NCBI GenBank assembly: GCA_004554385.1
Contig: SFMO01000035.1
Location: 1 to 40,205 of the forward strand
Length of the DNA: 40,205 nt
Direction of reading: 5' to 3'
Source: Ruminococcus flavefaciens
GTDB lineage: Bacteria; Bacillota; Clostridia; Oscillospirales; Ruminococcaceae
A model generated the notes under the pieces. That model did no database searches. It saw nothing but the letters and a program-made list of their open reading frames with translations, and was not told where the DNA came from. Of the stretch, positions 7,026 to 15,652 are shown piece by piece (position 1 is the first letter of the stretch; the number at the start of each line of letters is the position of its first letter). Both the position numbers and the translations under genes were made by a program.

Positions 7026-8651
7026 TCATTCCAGCAGTCCGCGTATGCCCTTTTCTCTGAACTGCGCCTTGTAGTAGACCAGCTCATCCTGTATGATGTC
7101 GTCGATGACACGCATACCGAGAAGCTCCACAGGGGCTTTGTCGTCGGTGAGAATCATTCCGCCTGAGGTGTATGGGACAAGTCCGCGGCGGACACGTTCC
7201 ATCAGCACTTTCAGTGCTTCATCACTCAGCTTTTCAGTATTGCTTTCAAGGACTTTAAGCATATCCTTATTATTTGAGGCGAAAAGCTCACGGTTGGTAG
7301 AGCTGTCGACGTCCACGGTGTAAACACTGCCGAACACCTCGGAGATAGTATCTGCGAGTCGGTTATTGATGCCGTCGGCGCTGTCGGAGCGCATATTCAT
7401 GTTGACTACCATGATTCCGCCGTCGTTCAGGTGGTCACGGACAAGAGAGAAGAACTCCACAGAGGACATCTGAAATGGGATAGTGATGTCCTGATAGGCG
7501 TCCACCATGATGACGTCGTATTTTTTGTCGCAGGCGGCGAGAAAAGCTCTGCCGTCGTAGGTTGTTACGCTTATATTCTCGGGGAGCTCGAAATACTCAC
7601 GGGCAAGGTCGGTTATTCTGTCGTCTATCTCAACGCCCTCGGCAGTGACATTGCTGAAGTATCGTGTACACTGTTTTGCATATGTGCCTGTACCCATACC
7701 AAGAATAAGTATATCCGCAGTGTCAGGGCGCTCTGTCATAAGGGGAGCTGCCATAGCGTAGTCGTAGTACATGCCTGAAAGCTCGCCCGACTTGACGTAT
7801 ACGGACTGTACTCCGAAGAGAACGTTTGTAGATAGATAGGTGCAGTCGTCATCCTCGCTGACCTGTAAGTAATTGTATACGGACTCGCCCTCATAGGTAA
7901 GCCCCTTTTCCCAGAAGGCAAAGCCCATGGACGGAGAAGCAAAGCAGCAGACTATGAACAGGGCTGAAGCCACTATAGACTTGACGGCTCCTGTTTTTGA
8001 GCTTATGAAGTAAACCAGTCCGATAATAAGCATTATGCCTGCGAAGATAAGGAAGGTAACGGCAGTGCCGACTGCGGGGATAGATATGAATGTAGGTACG
8101 AAGGTTCCGATGATAGAGCCAATGGTGTTGAAAGCACCGAGAGTTCCCACAGTTTTTCCGCTGTCATCAAGGGAATCTACGGTGTACTTGACCAGTGAAG
8201 GAGTCACTGTGCCAAGCAGGAAAAGGGGATAGACAAAAACGGTCATGCAGGTGATGAAAGCTGCCCATATGAGGAAATTAGTGTTGACGGTTATGACAAG
8301 CAGCCCTGCGATGCCGGCAATAGCAAGCTTTCCGATAAAGGGTACTGCGGCTATCCACACGGAAGCGATAAGAATGCGGCCGTAGAGCTTATTGGGATCA
8401 GGGTTCTTGTCGGCGCTTCTTCCGCCGTAGATATTGCCGAGAGCCATTGCTATCATTATAGTTCCGATTATAATGGTCCAGACGATCTGTGATGAGCTGA
8501 AGTAGGGGGCAAGAAGTCTGCTTGCGCCAAGCTCCACAGCCATGACGGACATTCCCGCAAAGAACTCTGTCATATACAGATACCATTTGTTTTTCAGTAT
8601 CTTGGGCAAAGGTTTTTTCGGACTTTTTGTTGTGTTGGATCGCTTCTTCAT
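7026..8651 (-). CDS. membrane-bound fused-MFS/spermidine-synthase-like protein
   Basis: 541 aa. The N-terminal part (about residues 25-245) has seven to eight hydrophobic segments starting YMTEFFAGMSVMAVELGASRL, a motif seen in membrane-embedded spermidine-synthase-like proteins. The C-terminal part has a Rossmann methyltransferase-like fold: ADILILGMGTGTYAKQC, then EGVEIDDRI and YDVIMVDAYQD. Known relatives are annotated as fused-MFS spermidine synthases, but polyamine synthesis is unproven for them. The start has AAGGAG upstream. It lies 59 bp after the GTG-started membrane protein gene on the same strand and is probably co-transcribed with it. Confidence 0.85.
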   Translation of the reverse strand: MKKRSNTTKSPKKPLPKILKNKWYLYMTEFFAGMSVMAVELGASRLLAPYFSSSQIVWTIIIGTIMIAMALGNIYGGRSADKNPDPNKLYGRILIASVWIAAVPFIGKLAIAGIAGLLVITVNTNFLIWAAFITCMTVFVYPLFLLGTVTPSLVKYTVDSLDDSGKTVGTLGAFNTIGSIIGTFVPTFISIPAVGTAVTFLIFAGIMLIIGLVYFISSKTGAVKSIVASALFIVCCFASPSMGFAFWEKGLTYEGESVYNYLQVSEDDDCTYLSTNVLFGVQSVYVKSGELSGMYYDYAMAAPLMTERPDTADILILGMGTGTYAKQCTRYFSNVTAEGVEIDDRITDLAREYFELPENISVTTYDGRAFLAACDKKYDVIMVDAYQDITIPFQMSSVEFFSLVRDHLNDGGIMVVNMNMRSDSADGINNRLADTISEVFGSVYTVDVDSSTNRELFASNNKDMLKVLESNTEKLSDEALKVLMERVRRGLVPYTSGGMILTDDKAPVELLGMRVIDDIIQDELVYYKAQFREKGIRGLLE

Positions 8652-8710
8652 GTGATTCTCCTTATTTATGATTTAATATCTCGGTTCTCCTGTTTGGAAC
8701 AGGCTATGTG

Positions 8711-9748
8711 CTACATACTGACGAGAGACAATACCAGCGCAAAGAAGCCTGCCGCAGACATAAGCCAGGCAGAATGCGGAAGATTGCCTGTGTGGATATT
8801 GTGCGGTGAACGGGGAGATATGCGTATAAGCCTTCTCTCACCGAGTTCGGGCATTCTGAGAACGGTGAAGTCCTTATGGATATAGGTCATGCCGTTGAAT
8901 TCGTACATCCATATGGCATGGTATCTTGGATGCAGGTCTCTGCGTGACAAAATGGTATGTACGTCAACGCACTGAGCCTCCACTTCCTCGGAGCAGACTG
9001 CCTTTTTGATGAGTATGTACTCAAGAGGATACAGCAGGAGCACCAGCGAGCCGATGACAAGGAGTGCAGTGGATACTGATGAATCGGAAAGGGTTACATC
9101 TGCAACTGCCACAGACGCCGTAAAAAACAGAAAACTTACTGCAATGACTGCCCACATGAGAAAGCCGTTGAAGCTCTTTGCAAGCCATCTCGAGACCGCA
9201 AATACAATCAATGCTGATATAAGAAGTACGAGGGCGGCGGCAGTTGATGCGGTCTCTCTTGGAGTGTCTGCGAAGAACAGGGCAGCAAAGATGAGAACGA
9301 CACCGAGAATTGTGGTGATTATTACTCCTGCCGAGGGGACCTGCCACGGAAAATTAATATCTGCCTCCTTGTCGGTGTACATCTTTGCATAGGAATCGCG
9401 AGGCTTTGTCAGGCGGTCTGCGGCTTTTTTCTCTCTGAAGCAGTAATACGCAGGAATAGCACCTGCCATGACCAGACCTGAAACTAACATGACAGTCTGT
9501 ATATCGCCGTTGAAGAAAAAAGCAGCGCATATGAGTACAAATCCGAGTATCATGGAGATGACCGGGAGTTTAGGTATATCAGGCTGAGGGCTTCGCCGTG
9601 TAGCTTTCTGAAATTCGAGCTGATTAATGGACATATTGTATCTTGCTTTCATGGCTTCGGAGAGGTCTGATTCCTGAATAAATCTTCTGGCTTCGTCGAA
9701 TCTGCCCTGCTCTGCGAACTCCGCTATTTTCTGAAAATATTCATCCAC
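8711..9748 (-). CDS. hypothetical multi-pass membrane protein
   Basis: 345 aa, start GTG at 9746-9748 with AAGGAG 8 bases upstream. A short soluble helical N-terminus (about 1-50) is followed by about six hydrophobic segments in two clusters (residues about 62-105 and 140-250). Next comes a soluble C-terminal region (RDLHPRYHAIWMYEFNGMTYIHKDF) that resembles DUF3592-type extracytoplasmic segments, then a last membrane helix. The function is not recognised. It leads a two-gene minus-strand operon with the spermidine-synthase-like gene. Confidence 0.8.
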   Translation of the reverse strand: MDEYFQKIAEFAEQGRFDEARRFIQESDLSEAMKARYNMSINQLEFQKATRRSPQPDIPKLPVISMILGFVLICAAFFFNGDIQTVMLVSGLVMAGAIPAYYCFREKKAADRLTKPRDSYAKMYTDKEADINFPWQVPSAGVIITTILGVVLIFAALFFADTPRETASTAAALVLLISALIVFAVSRWLAKSFNGFLMWAVIAVSFLFFTASVAVADVTLSDSSVSTALLVIGSLVLLLYPLEYILIKKAVCSEEVEAQCVDVHTILSRRDLHPRYHAIWMYEFNGMTYIHKDFTVLRMPELGERRLIRISPRSPHNIHTGNLPHSAWLMSAAGFFALVLSLVSM

Positions 9749-9824
9749 TGTGTTTTCTCCTTTCAGTGAGGTCTGTTTTTAGAGTACATTTTTTGCTTAT
9801 GAATCCGTTTACTCAATTAGAGAT

Positions 9825-9853
9825 ATTATACCATATAAGTCAGAAAATAGCAA
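9825..9853 (-). promoter_or_regulatory. promoter for the minus-strand membrane protein operon
   Basis: On the minus strand TTGCTA (9853-9848), 17-bp spacer, TATAAT (9830-9825), about 75 bp before the GTG start. Confidence 0.7.
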
Positions 9854-9917
9854 GATGCGCGGCGAAAAAGCCGGGACATGAAAAGTCTCTGCCACGAAAA
9901 AGGCTGCGCGGCATAAA

Positions 9918-9944
9918 ACTTCACTAAACTTATGTCATAATATA
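9918..9944 (+). promoter_or_regulatory. candidate sigma-K-like promoter
   Basis: AC (9918-9919), 16-bp spacer, CATAATATA (9936-9944) fits the Bacillus sigma-K pattern AC-N16/17-CATAnnnTA. There is no sigma-A -35 at the right distance. The site is 38 bp upstream of a peptidoglycan-binding/SpoIID-like operon, which fits a sporulation context. Such a short degenerate motif can occur by chance. Confidence 0.4.
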
Positions 9945-9981
9945 TCTCCGACAGGAATAAGATAGAACAGGAGGAGATATT

Positions 9982-10647
9982 ATGCAGAACAGCTTCGATA
10001 AAGAAAAATACAGGCAGGAGCTTATGAAGCTTTACAGCAGGAGCTCAGCCCATGAGGATAAAAAGGAGAACGATCCCGACGATACGGTCTATGCCGAGCA
10101 TCTTGACGAGGGCACGGAGGGCACTGCTGATGATTACAACAGCCGCTACCCGGAGCCCGACCTGTCAGAGCTTGACACTGACTTCGGCACGGATAATAAT
10201 GAGGACAATATGCCGCCGGAGTATGATTCACAGGAGCTTATGGGGACTGAAAAAGGCTATATACTGGTGAATGTGCGTACAGGAGACGATTCCTCGGCAG
10301 TGTCGGGAGCAGTGGTCGCTGTTACTGCTGTTGTGGACGGAAAGAGACTCATCCTCGCCTCGGGAGTAACAGATGAGAGCGGAGTTTCGCCGAAGTTTGA
10401 GGTTCCTGTGCCTGATCTTGTCCACTCACAGGCACCGCAGCCTGATGAGAGACCATATAATCTCTTTGATGTCAGCGTATCAGCAGAGGGTTTCTTCCGT
10501 GCGAGAAGCGTTGATGTTCCTGTTTTTTCCGGAATAACCTCTGTTCAGAACTTCAACATCATTCCTGTGCCCCTTATGATGAGCGGCAGTGACGAGACGG
10601 TGACTTACTATAATGCAGAGCCCAGCTTCGGCGGCGGAAAGGAGTGA
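9982..10647 (+). CDS. spore-cortex-lytic-associated protein, carboxypeptidase-regulatory-like domain
   Basis: 221 aa. The first about 90 residues are acidic and low in complexity. A beta-rich domain then follows: GYILVNVRTGDDSSAVSGA..., GVTDESGVSPKFEVPVPD, PYNLFDVSVSAEGFFRAR, VDVPVFSGITSVQNFNIIPVP. This module is familiar from the N-terminal half of clostridial peptidoglycan-binding proteins annotated as spore cortex-lytic, where it precedes the domain encoded by the next gene. Here it is a separate gene, 3 bp upstream of its partner. There is no signal peptide. AGGAGG precedes the ATG. Confidence 0.65.
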   Translation: MQNSFDKEKYRQELMKLYSRSSAHEDKKENDPDDTVYAEHLDEGTEGTADDYNSRYPEPDLSELDTDFGTDNNEDNMPPEYDSQELMGTEKGYILVNVRTGDDSSAVSGAVVAVTAVVDGKRLILASGVTDESGVSPKFEVPVPDLVHSQAPQPDERPYNLFDVSVSAEGFFRARSVDVPVFSGITSVQNFNIIPVPLMMSGSDETVTYYNAEPSFGGGKE

Positions 10648-10650
10648 GTC

Positions 10651-12042
10651 ATGCTTACAGGCACACCCTACATTCCCGAGACTATCACCGTGCATCTGGG
10701 ATTTCCCGATTCATCCGCTCCCGATGTGGTGGTGGACTTCGCTTCATATGTGAAAAATGTGGCTTCCAGTGAGATATACCCCACATGGAACATCAGTGCT
10801 CTCAGAGCAAATATTTACGCCATAGTGTCATTTGCGCTGAACCGCATATATACGGAGTGGTATCGCTCACGGGGGTATGATTTCGACATCACGTCCACTA
10901 CTCAGTTTGACCAGAAGTTCATAAACGGCAGGGAATACTTCCAGAATATCAGCTACCTTGTTGATGAACTCTTCAATGACTATGTAAGACGGCAGGGTAG
11001 AGTTGAACCGCTGTTCACAGCCTTCTGCAACGGGACCACTACCACCTGCGACGGACTGTCCCAGTGGGGAAGCCAGTATCTTGCGGAGCGGGGCTACAGC
11101 TCCATTGATATACTGAAGTATTACTATGGCGACGATATAGAGATAGTACAGGACGCTCCCGTGCGCTCGGCAATGCCGTCATACGGCGGACTTGAGCTTA
11201 AAAACGGATCATTCGGCAATGATGTGAAGTACATTCAGGTTTGGCTCAACCGCATTTCGGGAAATTTCCCTGCGATCCCGAAGATACCTGCCGCAGACGG
11301 AGTTTACGACTCAGCCACAGAAGCGGCAGTGAGGAAGTTCCAGCAGGTATTCGGTCTTGAGGTCACAGGCATAGTAGATGCGGCGTCGTGGTACAAGATA
11401 ACCTATATCTTTACCAGTGTAAAGCGTCTTGCAGAGCTCGATTCCGAGGGGCTTCGCTTCGATGAGATCTCTCCCCAGTTCCGTGAGGAGCTAAGTATAG
11501 GCATGCAGTCCATAGAGGTGAGTATGCTTCAGTACTATCTTGCGGTCATAGGGGCTTATTACGAGGCAGTAATTCCTGTGGAGATAACAGGATACTTCGG
11601 CGAGCAGACCGAGCGCTCGGTGAAGTCCTTTCAGAGAGTTTTCGGACTTCCTCAGACGGGAGTAGTGGACAGAGCAACACGGAATGACCTTTACCGCGCA
11701 TATCAGGGCATAGTGGAGAGCGTTCCGCCTCAGTATACCTACGTTGCTCTATATCCGAACACAGTGCTGAGAGAGGGCTCAAGAGGGGAGTCAGTACAGC
11801 TGATACAGCAGTACCTCACCTACATCAACAGGAGCTATCCCGATATACCTGCGGTCAGTGATACGGGGTATTTCGGACCGCTCACAAAGCAGTCCGTGAC
11901 CGCGTTCCAGCGGCAGTTCGGCATTGATCCTTCGGGGATAGTGGGAGCTGTAACATGGGACAGGATAGCAGGAGTTTATTCCGACCTGCGCTATGGCTTT
12001 GACAAGCGTCCCTACCAGAACCCGGGATATACAATTAAGTGA
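10651..12042 (+). CDS. SpoIID-like plus triple peptidoglycan-binding-domain protein
   Basis: 463 aa without a signal peptide. Residues about 8-170 (IPETITVHLGFPDSS, SALRANIYAIVSFALNRIYT, CDGLSQWGSQYLAERGYSS, ILKYYYGDDIEI) resemble SpoIID/cortex-lytic proteins of clostridia. Three PG_binding_1 repeats follow at about 184-250, 281-350 and 373-440, each with the G-Y/V-F/Y-D/G...AV..FQ..FGL...G.VD pattern. Family knowledge suggests binding or remodelling of spore or cell-wall peptidoglycan. The upstream gene supplies the module usually fused ahead of it, and the downstream gene adds two more binding repeats. Confidence 0.75.
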   Translation: MLTGTPYIPETITVHLGFPDSSAPDVVVDFASYVKNVASSEIYPTWNISALRANIYAIVSFALNRIYTEWYRSRGYDFDITSTTQFDQKFINGREYFQNISYLVDELFNDYVRRQGRVEPLFTAFCNGTTTTCDGLSQWGSQYLAERGYSSIDILKYYYGDDIEIVQDAPVRSAMPSYGGLELKNGSFGNDVKYIQVWLNRISGNFPAIPKIPAADGVYDSATEAAVRKFQQVFGLEVTGIVDAASWYKITYIFTSVKRLAELDSEGLRFDEISPQFREELSIGMQSIEVSMLQYYLAVIGAYYEAVIPVEITGYFGEQTERSVKSFQRVFGLPQTGVVDRATRNDLYRAYQGIVESVPPQYTYVALYPNTVLREGSRGESVQLIQQYLTYINRSYPDIPAVSDTGYFGPLTKQSVTAFQRQFGIDPSGIVGAVTWDRIAGVYSDLRYGFDKRPYQNPGYTIK

Positions 12043-12063
12043 GCTGAAAAAGGAGTGATATAA

Positions 12064-12570
12064 TTGCCGTACACAGATGAACAGAAAAAGGAACATATCC
12101 GCGAGCTCCAGAGCTATCTGTATGCCATATCAATGTTTGATAAAAACATACCGCAGATACTTCCTGACGGAGTATATGATGCCGATACCAAAGCCGCTGT
12201 AGAAGCTTTTCAGCGCACCTACGGACTTCCTGTCACAGGTGAGACAGACTCCGCCACATGGGACAGGATAGCAGCGGTTTACAGGGACTATCTTGAAGGT
12301 GCACCAGCGGCATATCACGTATTTCCCTCGCGGAGTTTTACTGCCTGCGTGGGAGACAGTGGAGAGGTGGTCTACATCATTCAGGCTATGCTATGGAAAG
12401 CGGCAGCATGGTATGACAATATGCCGAAGGTCAGCGTCTGCGGAGAGTTTGATGAGGTTACCGCAGAGGCTGTGCGGAGCTTTCAGCGACGTTCTGGACT
12501 GCCTGACAGCGGAACAGTGGACTGTCCTACATGGAATATGCTCGTCCGCTTTTTAGAGGTGAGCAATTAG
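12064..12570 (+). CDS. double peptidoglycan-binding-domain protein
   Basis: 168 aa made almost entirely of two PG_binding_1 repeats: IRELQSYLYAISMFD...DGVYDADTKAAVEAFQRTYGL (about 11-75) and VVYIIQAMLWKAAAW...CGEFDEVTAEAVRSFQRRSGL (about 102-165). The start is TTG at 12064 with AAAAAGGAG upstream; no ATG is available near it. It has no signal peptide or catalytic domain, so it may act as a cell-wall adaptor with the preceding two gene products. It is the last gene of the operon. Confidence 0.8.
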   Translation: MPYTDEQKKEHIRELQSYLYAISMFDKNIPQILPDGVYDADTKAAVEAFQRTYGLPVTGETDSATWDRIAAVYRDYLEGAPAAYHVFPSRSFTACVGDSGEVVYIIQAMLWKAAAWYDNMPKVSVCGEFDEVTAEAVRSFQRRSGLPDSGTVDCPTWNMLVRFLEVSN

Positions 12571-12625
12571 CGCACAGCAATAATTGTCAATGTTATACAT
12601 AAATTGCTCTGTTTTGGGATAAGTA

Positions 12626-12654
12626 TTGACAAGCAGGCTGCACTGTTGTATAAT
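12626..12654 (+). promoter_or_regulatory. consensus promoter of the 96-aa secreted protein gene
   Basis: TTGACA (12626-12631), 17-bp spacer, TATAAT (12649-12654). Confidence 0.92.
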
Positions 12655-12662
12655 ATGAACCA

Positions 12663-12680
12663 TAAAGTTGGCCAACTTTA
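12663..12680. promoter_or_regulatory. operator-like palindrome at the transcription start
   Basis: TAAAGTTGGCCAACTTTA is an 18-bp perfect palindrome starting 9 bp after the -10 box. A matching inverted repeat lies at the identical distance in the next gene (13121-13142). Confidence 0.7.
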
Positions 12681-12708
12681 AATATTATTGTAAAAGATGT
12701 AAAAACAA

Positions 12709-12999
12709 ATGAAAAACGTACTCAAAAAAGTTTCAGCAATCGCAATGGCATTAACTCTCCTCGGTTCTGGAACAGCAATCGCAACGAAAATTGATCCAAA
12801 GTCAGACACAACTATAACAGCATCAGCAGCTTGCCAGTATCATCACGGAACAGTTGTTCAGGGGCGTTATATCGAAAATGCTCGCTTAGATTATAATAAC
12901 TATTATTATTATAAAGAAAATGGTAAGTGGTATAAAAAGACTGCAAGAGTTTGCAGAAGCTGCGGAGCATTTGTTGGCTGGTATACAGAGCGCGCATAA
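12709..12999 (+). CDS. small secreted protein with Cys/His residues, function unknown
   Basis: 96 aa. MKNVLKKVSAIAMALTLLGS starts a signal peptide, probably cleaved after ITASA (residue 40). The mature part of about 56 residues has Cys42, His45-46, a Tyr-rich stretch (YNNYYYYKENGKWYKKT) and CRSC (82-85). The three Cys plus His could bind a metal or form a disulfide. I do not recognise the family. The promoter, palindrome and leader closely match those of the following secreted SH3-like gene, so the two are probably co-regulated, but each has its own promoter and terminator. The ribosome binding site is weak (AAAAGA). Confidence 0.8.
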   Translation: MKNVLKKVSAIAMALTLLGSGTAIATKIDPKSDTTITASAACQYHHGTVVQGRYIENARLDYNNYYYYKENGKWYKKTARVCRSCGAFVGWYTERA

Positions 13000-13012
13000 T
13001 AATTACATTTAT

Positions 13013-13042
13013 AAGCTCCCCTCACATGAGGGGAGCTTTTTT
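13013..13042 (+). terminator. terminator of the 96-aa secreted protein gene
   Basis: AGCTCCCCTCA-CA-TGAGGGGAGCT stem followed by six T. Confidence 0.95.
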
Positions 13043-13083
13043 ACCACAGATCGTACAATTAGTGCGATATATTACTGTAAGTA

Positions 13084-13112
13084 TTGACAAGCAGAGAGTT
13101 TGGTTGTATAAT
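13084..13112 (+). promoter_or_regulatory. consensus promoter of the secreted SH3-like gene
   Basis: TTGACA (13084-13089), 17-bp spacer, TATAAT (13107-13112). Much of the surrounding sequence (gtattgacaagcag, ttgtataatat) is shared with the promoter at 12626. Confidence 0.92.
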
Positions 13113-13120
13113 ATAACACG

Positions 13121-13142
13121 TAAAGTCATATCTTTGACTTTA
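13121..13142. promoter_or_regulatory. operator-like inverted repeat at the transcription start
   Basis: TAAAGTCA, 6-bp gap, TGACTTTA. It starts 9 bp after the -10 box, as at 12663. The outer half-site TAAAGT...ACTTTA is common to both sites. Confidence 0.7.
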
Positions 13143-13168
13143 AATACTATGTAAAGGATGTAAAACAA

Positions 13169-13831
13169 ATGAAGAACATTATCAGAAAAACTATCTGCTC
13201 AGCTATGACAGCAGTTACACTCTCGGCTTGTGTAGTTGCTCCGTCAGCACTCAACATGAATGACAGCAAGATATCCATAGTGAACTCAATCAATGCTGAG
13301 GCTGCATTTGAGCCGTTTTATGGTACTATTACCGTTACGGGAGCAGGTTTAAGAGACAAGCCCAACGGATCAACTATTGAAAAGCTCTGGGCATTTACAC
13401 CGGTGCATGTAGTTGACTATGAAACCGTTGGAAGAAACGAATGGTATAAGGTAGAGACTCCAGACGGAGAAGGCTGGGTCAGCTATCGCGCTGTAGACAG
13501 ATGCTCTGAGGAGGAATACAATATCCGCTTGGAATTTGCTGAAGGCAAAAGAACTGCTTTTGTTACTAACTGGAGAGGTGTCCCCGTAAAGGCATCAGAC
13601 AGTGCGGCTTCCAATACAGTCGGTACTTTGCCATTCCTCAGTGTTGTACAGCTTGAGCGTCTCTGGCCATCAGGCAGTGATGGAATCGTATGGGCACAGC
13701 TTTCCGACGGAAAGGGCTTTATCCAGATCAATGACGGAAATGGCGGTATGAACGTCGAGCTTCTGACAGCAGAACAGGGTAAATTAATGAATGATATATA
13801 CGGAATTTATCGTAAGTTATTACGCCGTTAA
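13169..13831 (+). CDS. secreted protein with two SH3b-like domains
   Basis: 220 aa. The N-terminus MKNIIRKTICSAMTAVTLSA is a signal sequence. LSAC at 18-21 would fit a lipobox, while NAEA-AF near 45 fits ordinary cleavage as in the neighbouring small secreted protein. Two bacterial SH3-like repeats follow: TVTGAGLRDKPNGSTIEKL...EWYKVETPDGEGWVSY (about 54-108) and VTNWRGVPVKASDSAASN...GIVWAQLSDGKGFIQI (about 130-190). Such domains usually bind peptidoglycan or peptides outside the cell. The gene has its own promoter, operator-like repeat and terminator. Confidence 0.85.
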   Translation: MKNIIRKTICSAMTAVTLSACVVAPSALNMNDSKISIVNSINAEAAFEPFYGTITVTGAGLRDKPNGSTIEKLWAFTPVHVVDYETVGRNEWYKVETPDGEGWVSYRAVDRCSEEEYNIRLEFAEGKRTAFVTNWRGVPVKASDSAASNTVGTLPFLSVVQLERLWPSGSDGIVWAQLSDGKGFIQINDGNGGMNVELLTAEQGKLMNDIYGIYRKLLRR

Positions 13832-13838
13832 AAGGCAG

Positions 13839-13866
13839 CCTCCCTCATAATGAGGGAGGTTTTTTT
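13839..13866 (+). terminator. terminator of the SH3-like gene
   Basis: CCTCCCTCA-TAA-TGAGGGAGG stem followed by seven T. Confidence 0.95.
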
Positions 13867-13927
13867 ATGTGCAGGCGACACCACCTGGGCTTGGTTCTGA
13901 GTTATAATTTATGCAATGAACTACGAT

Positions 13928-13956
13928 TTGACTTTATATTATAAATGTGATATAAT
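13928..13956 (+). promoter_or_regulatory. gltX promoter
   Basis: TTGACT (13928-13933), 17-bp spacer, TATAAT (13951-13956). The leader holds a small GTCTG/CAGAC hairpin before the AAAGGA ribosome binding site. Confidence 0.88.
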
Positions 13957-14010
13957 AAATTAAATGTTGTCTGTCAGCAGGCAGACGAAAATTTACAAAG
14001 GATTGATACT

Positions 14011-15651
14011 ATGGATTATAAAGCACTTGCAGATTACCTTTTCCCCGATGTCAAGGATACTCCCGAGGACATCGACAGACGCTTCCCCGAGAGACAGCTC
14101 CCCGCAGGAGCTAACGTTACCCGTATTGGACCAAGTCCCACAGGCTTCGTACATCTTGGAAACCTCTACAACGCTATTATCGGCGAGCGTATTGCTCACC
14201 AGTCACAGGGCGTTTTTTACCTGAGAATTGAGGATACCGACAACAAGCGTGAGGTGGAGGGCGCTGTAGAAACTGTCATCAACGCTATGGATTACTTCGG
14301 CGTTCACTTCGACGAGGGTGCAACTGCACAGGGCGATAACGGCAGCTACGGTCCTTACCGTCAGAGACAGCGTAAGGATATCTATCACGTGTTCGCAAAG
14401 CTGCTCACCGAGAGAGGACTTGCTTACCCATGCTTTATGACTGCCGAGGAGATAGAGGCAGTACGTGAGCAGCAGACTGCAAACAAGGAAAATCCCGGAG
14501 TTTACGGCAAGTACGCAAAGTGCCGTGACCTCACTCTTGATGAGATAAAGGCTAATATTGAAGCAGGCAAGGAATGGGTACTCCGTTTCAGAGGTCAGGA
14601 GACAGGCGAGACTATCGCTGTTGAGGACGCTATCCGCGGCAAGCTTGAAATGCCAAGAAACAATATGGATTTCGTTCTTCTCAAGAGTGACGGTATCCCC
14701 ACATATCACTTCGCACATGTTATCGACGACCATTTCATGCGCTCCACACATGTTATCAGAGGCGAGGAATGGATATCCTCACTGCCTATGCATGTTGAAC
14801 TGTTCAATACGCTCGGCTGGAAACAGCCTGTATACTGCCATACAGCAACACTTATGAAGATAGACGAGGAAACAGGCGGCAAGCGCAAGCTCTCCAAGAG
14901 AAAGGATCCTGAGCTGGCTCTTTCCTACTATCAGCAGGAGGGTATCAGCAGGGACGCTATCTGGGAGTTCCTTCTCACTCTGCTCAATTCAAACTATGAG
15001 GAGTGGCGTATCGCAAATCCTGAGGCTGACTACCACGAATTCCCATATACTCTTGAAAAGATGTCTGTTTCGGGAGCTCTTGTTGACCTTGACAAGCTTC
15101 GTGATATATCAAAGAACGTCATCTCGCGCATGCAGGCACAGCAGGTCTACGACGGCTGGCTGGAGTGGTGCAATGAGTACAACGGTGAATTCGCTGCCCT
15201 TATAAATAAGTATCCCGAGAGAACACTTGCTGCTCTCAATGTTGGCAGAGGCGGTGCAAAGCCAAGACGTGACATCGAGACATGGAAGCAGGCGTGTGAC
15301 TTTATGAGTTTCTACTATGACGAGACCTTCAAGGTAACTGATGAGATGCCTGAGGAGTGCAGCGAGGAAACTGTAAAGGAATTCTTCGGAAAGTATCTTG
15401 CTACCTACGATCATAACGACGACAGTGCGGCATGGTTCGACAAGGTAAAGGCTATCACTGAGGAAATGGGCTTCGCAGTAAAGCCAAAGGACTACAAGAA
15501 GAATCCTGACCAGTATAAGGGAAGCATAGTCCACATTACAAATATGCTTAGAATTGCCCTCACAGGTCATGCAAATGCTCCCGACATATGGGAAGTGAGC
15601 CATGTTCTCGGCGAGGAGATAACACGCAAGCGCCTTCAGGCATTCGCCTGA
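14011..15651 (+). CDS. gltX: glutamyl-tRNA synthetase
   Basis: 546-aa class I aminoacyl-tRNA synthetase that charges tRNA-Glu in the cytoplasm. The HIGH-type motif is within RIGPSPTGFVHLGN (about 48-52). FYLRIEDTDNKREVEGA is the GluRS signature segment, and KRKLSKRKDPE (about 290-300) is the KMSKS loop. The helical anticodon-binding region follows. The length is slightly above the usual about 480-500 aa because of the longer N-terminus and C-terminal half. It is transcribed from its own promoter. The region downstream is filled by short repeats before metG, with no clear terminator. Confidence 0.95.
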   Translation: MDYKALADYLFPDVKDTPEDIDRRFPERQLPAGANVTRIGPSPTGFVHLGNLYNAIIGERIAHQSQGVFYLRIEDTDNKREVEGAVETVINAMDYFGVHFDEGATAQGDNGSYGPYRQRQRKDIYHVFAKLLTERGLAYPCFMTAEEIEAVREQQTANKENPGVYGKYAKCRDLTLDEIKANIEAGKEWVLRFRGQETGETIAVEDAIRGKLEMPRNNMDFVLLKSDGIPTYHFAHVIDDHFMRSTHVIRGEEWISSLPMHVELFNTLGWKQPVYCHTATLMKIDEETGGKRKLSKRKDPELALSYYQQEGISRDAIWEFLLTLLNSNYEEWRIANPEADYHEFPYTLEKMSVSGALVDLDKLRDISKNVISRMQAQQVYDGWLEWCNEYNGEFAALINKYPERTLAALNVGRGGAKPRRDIETWKQACDFMSFYYDETFKVTDEMPEECSEETVKEFFGKYLATYDHNDDSAAWFDKVKAITEEMGFAVKPKDYKKNPDQYKGSIVHITNMLRIALTGHANAPDIWEVSHVLGEEITRKRLQAFA

Positions 15652-15652
15652 T

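Noticed and set aside
9841..9912. GCGCGGC-containing repeat as a terminator
   Set aside because: The GCGCGGC copies are direct, not inverted, and no T-tract follows.
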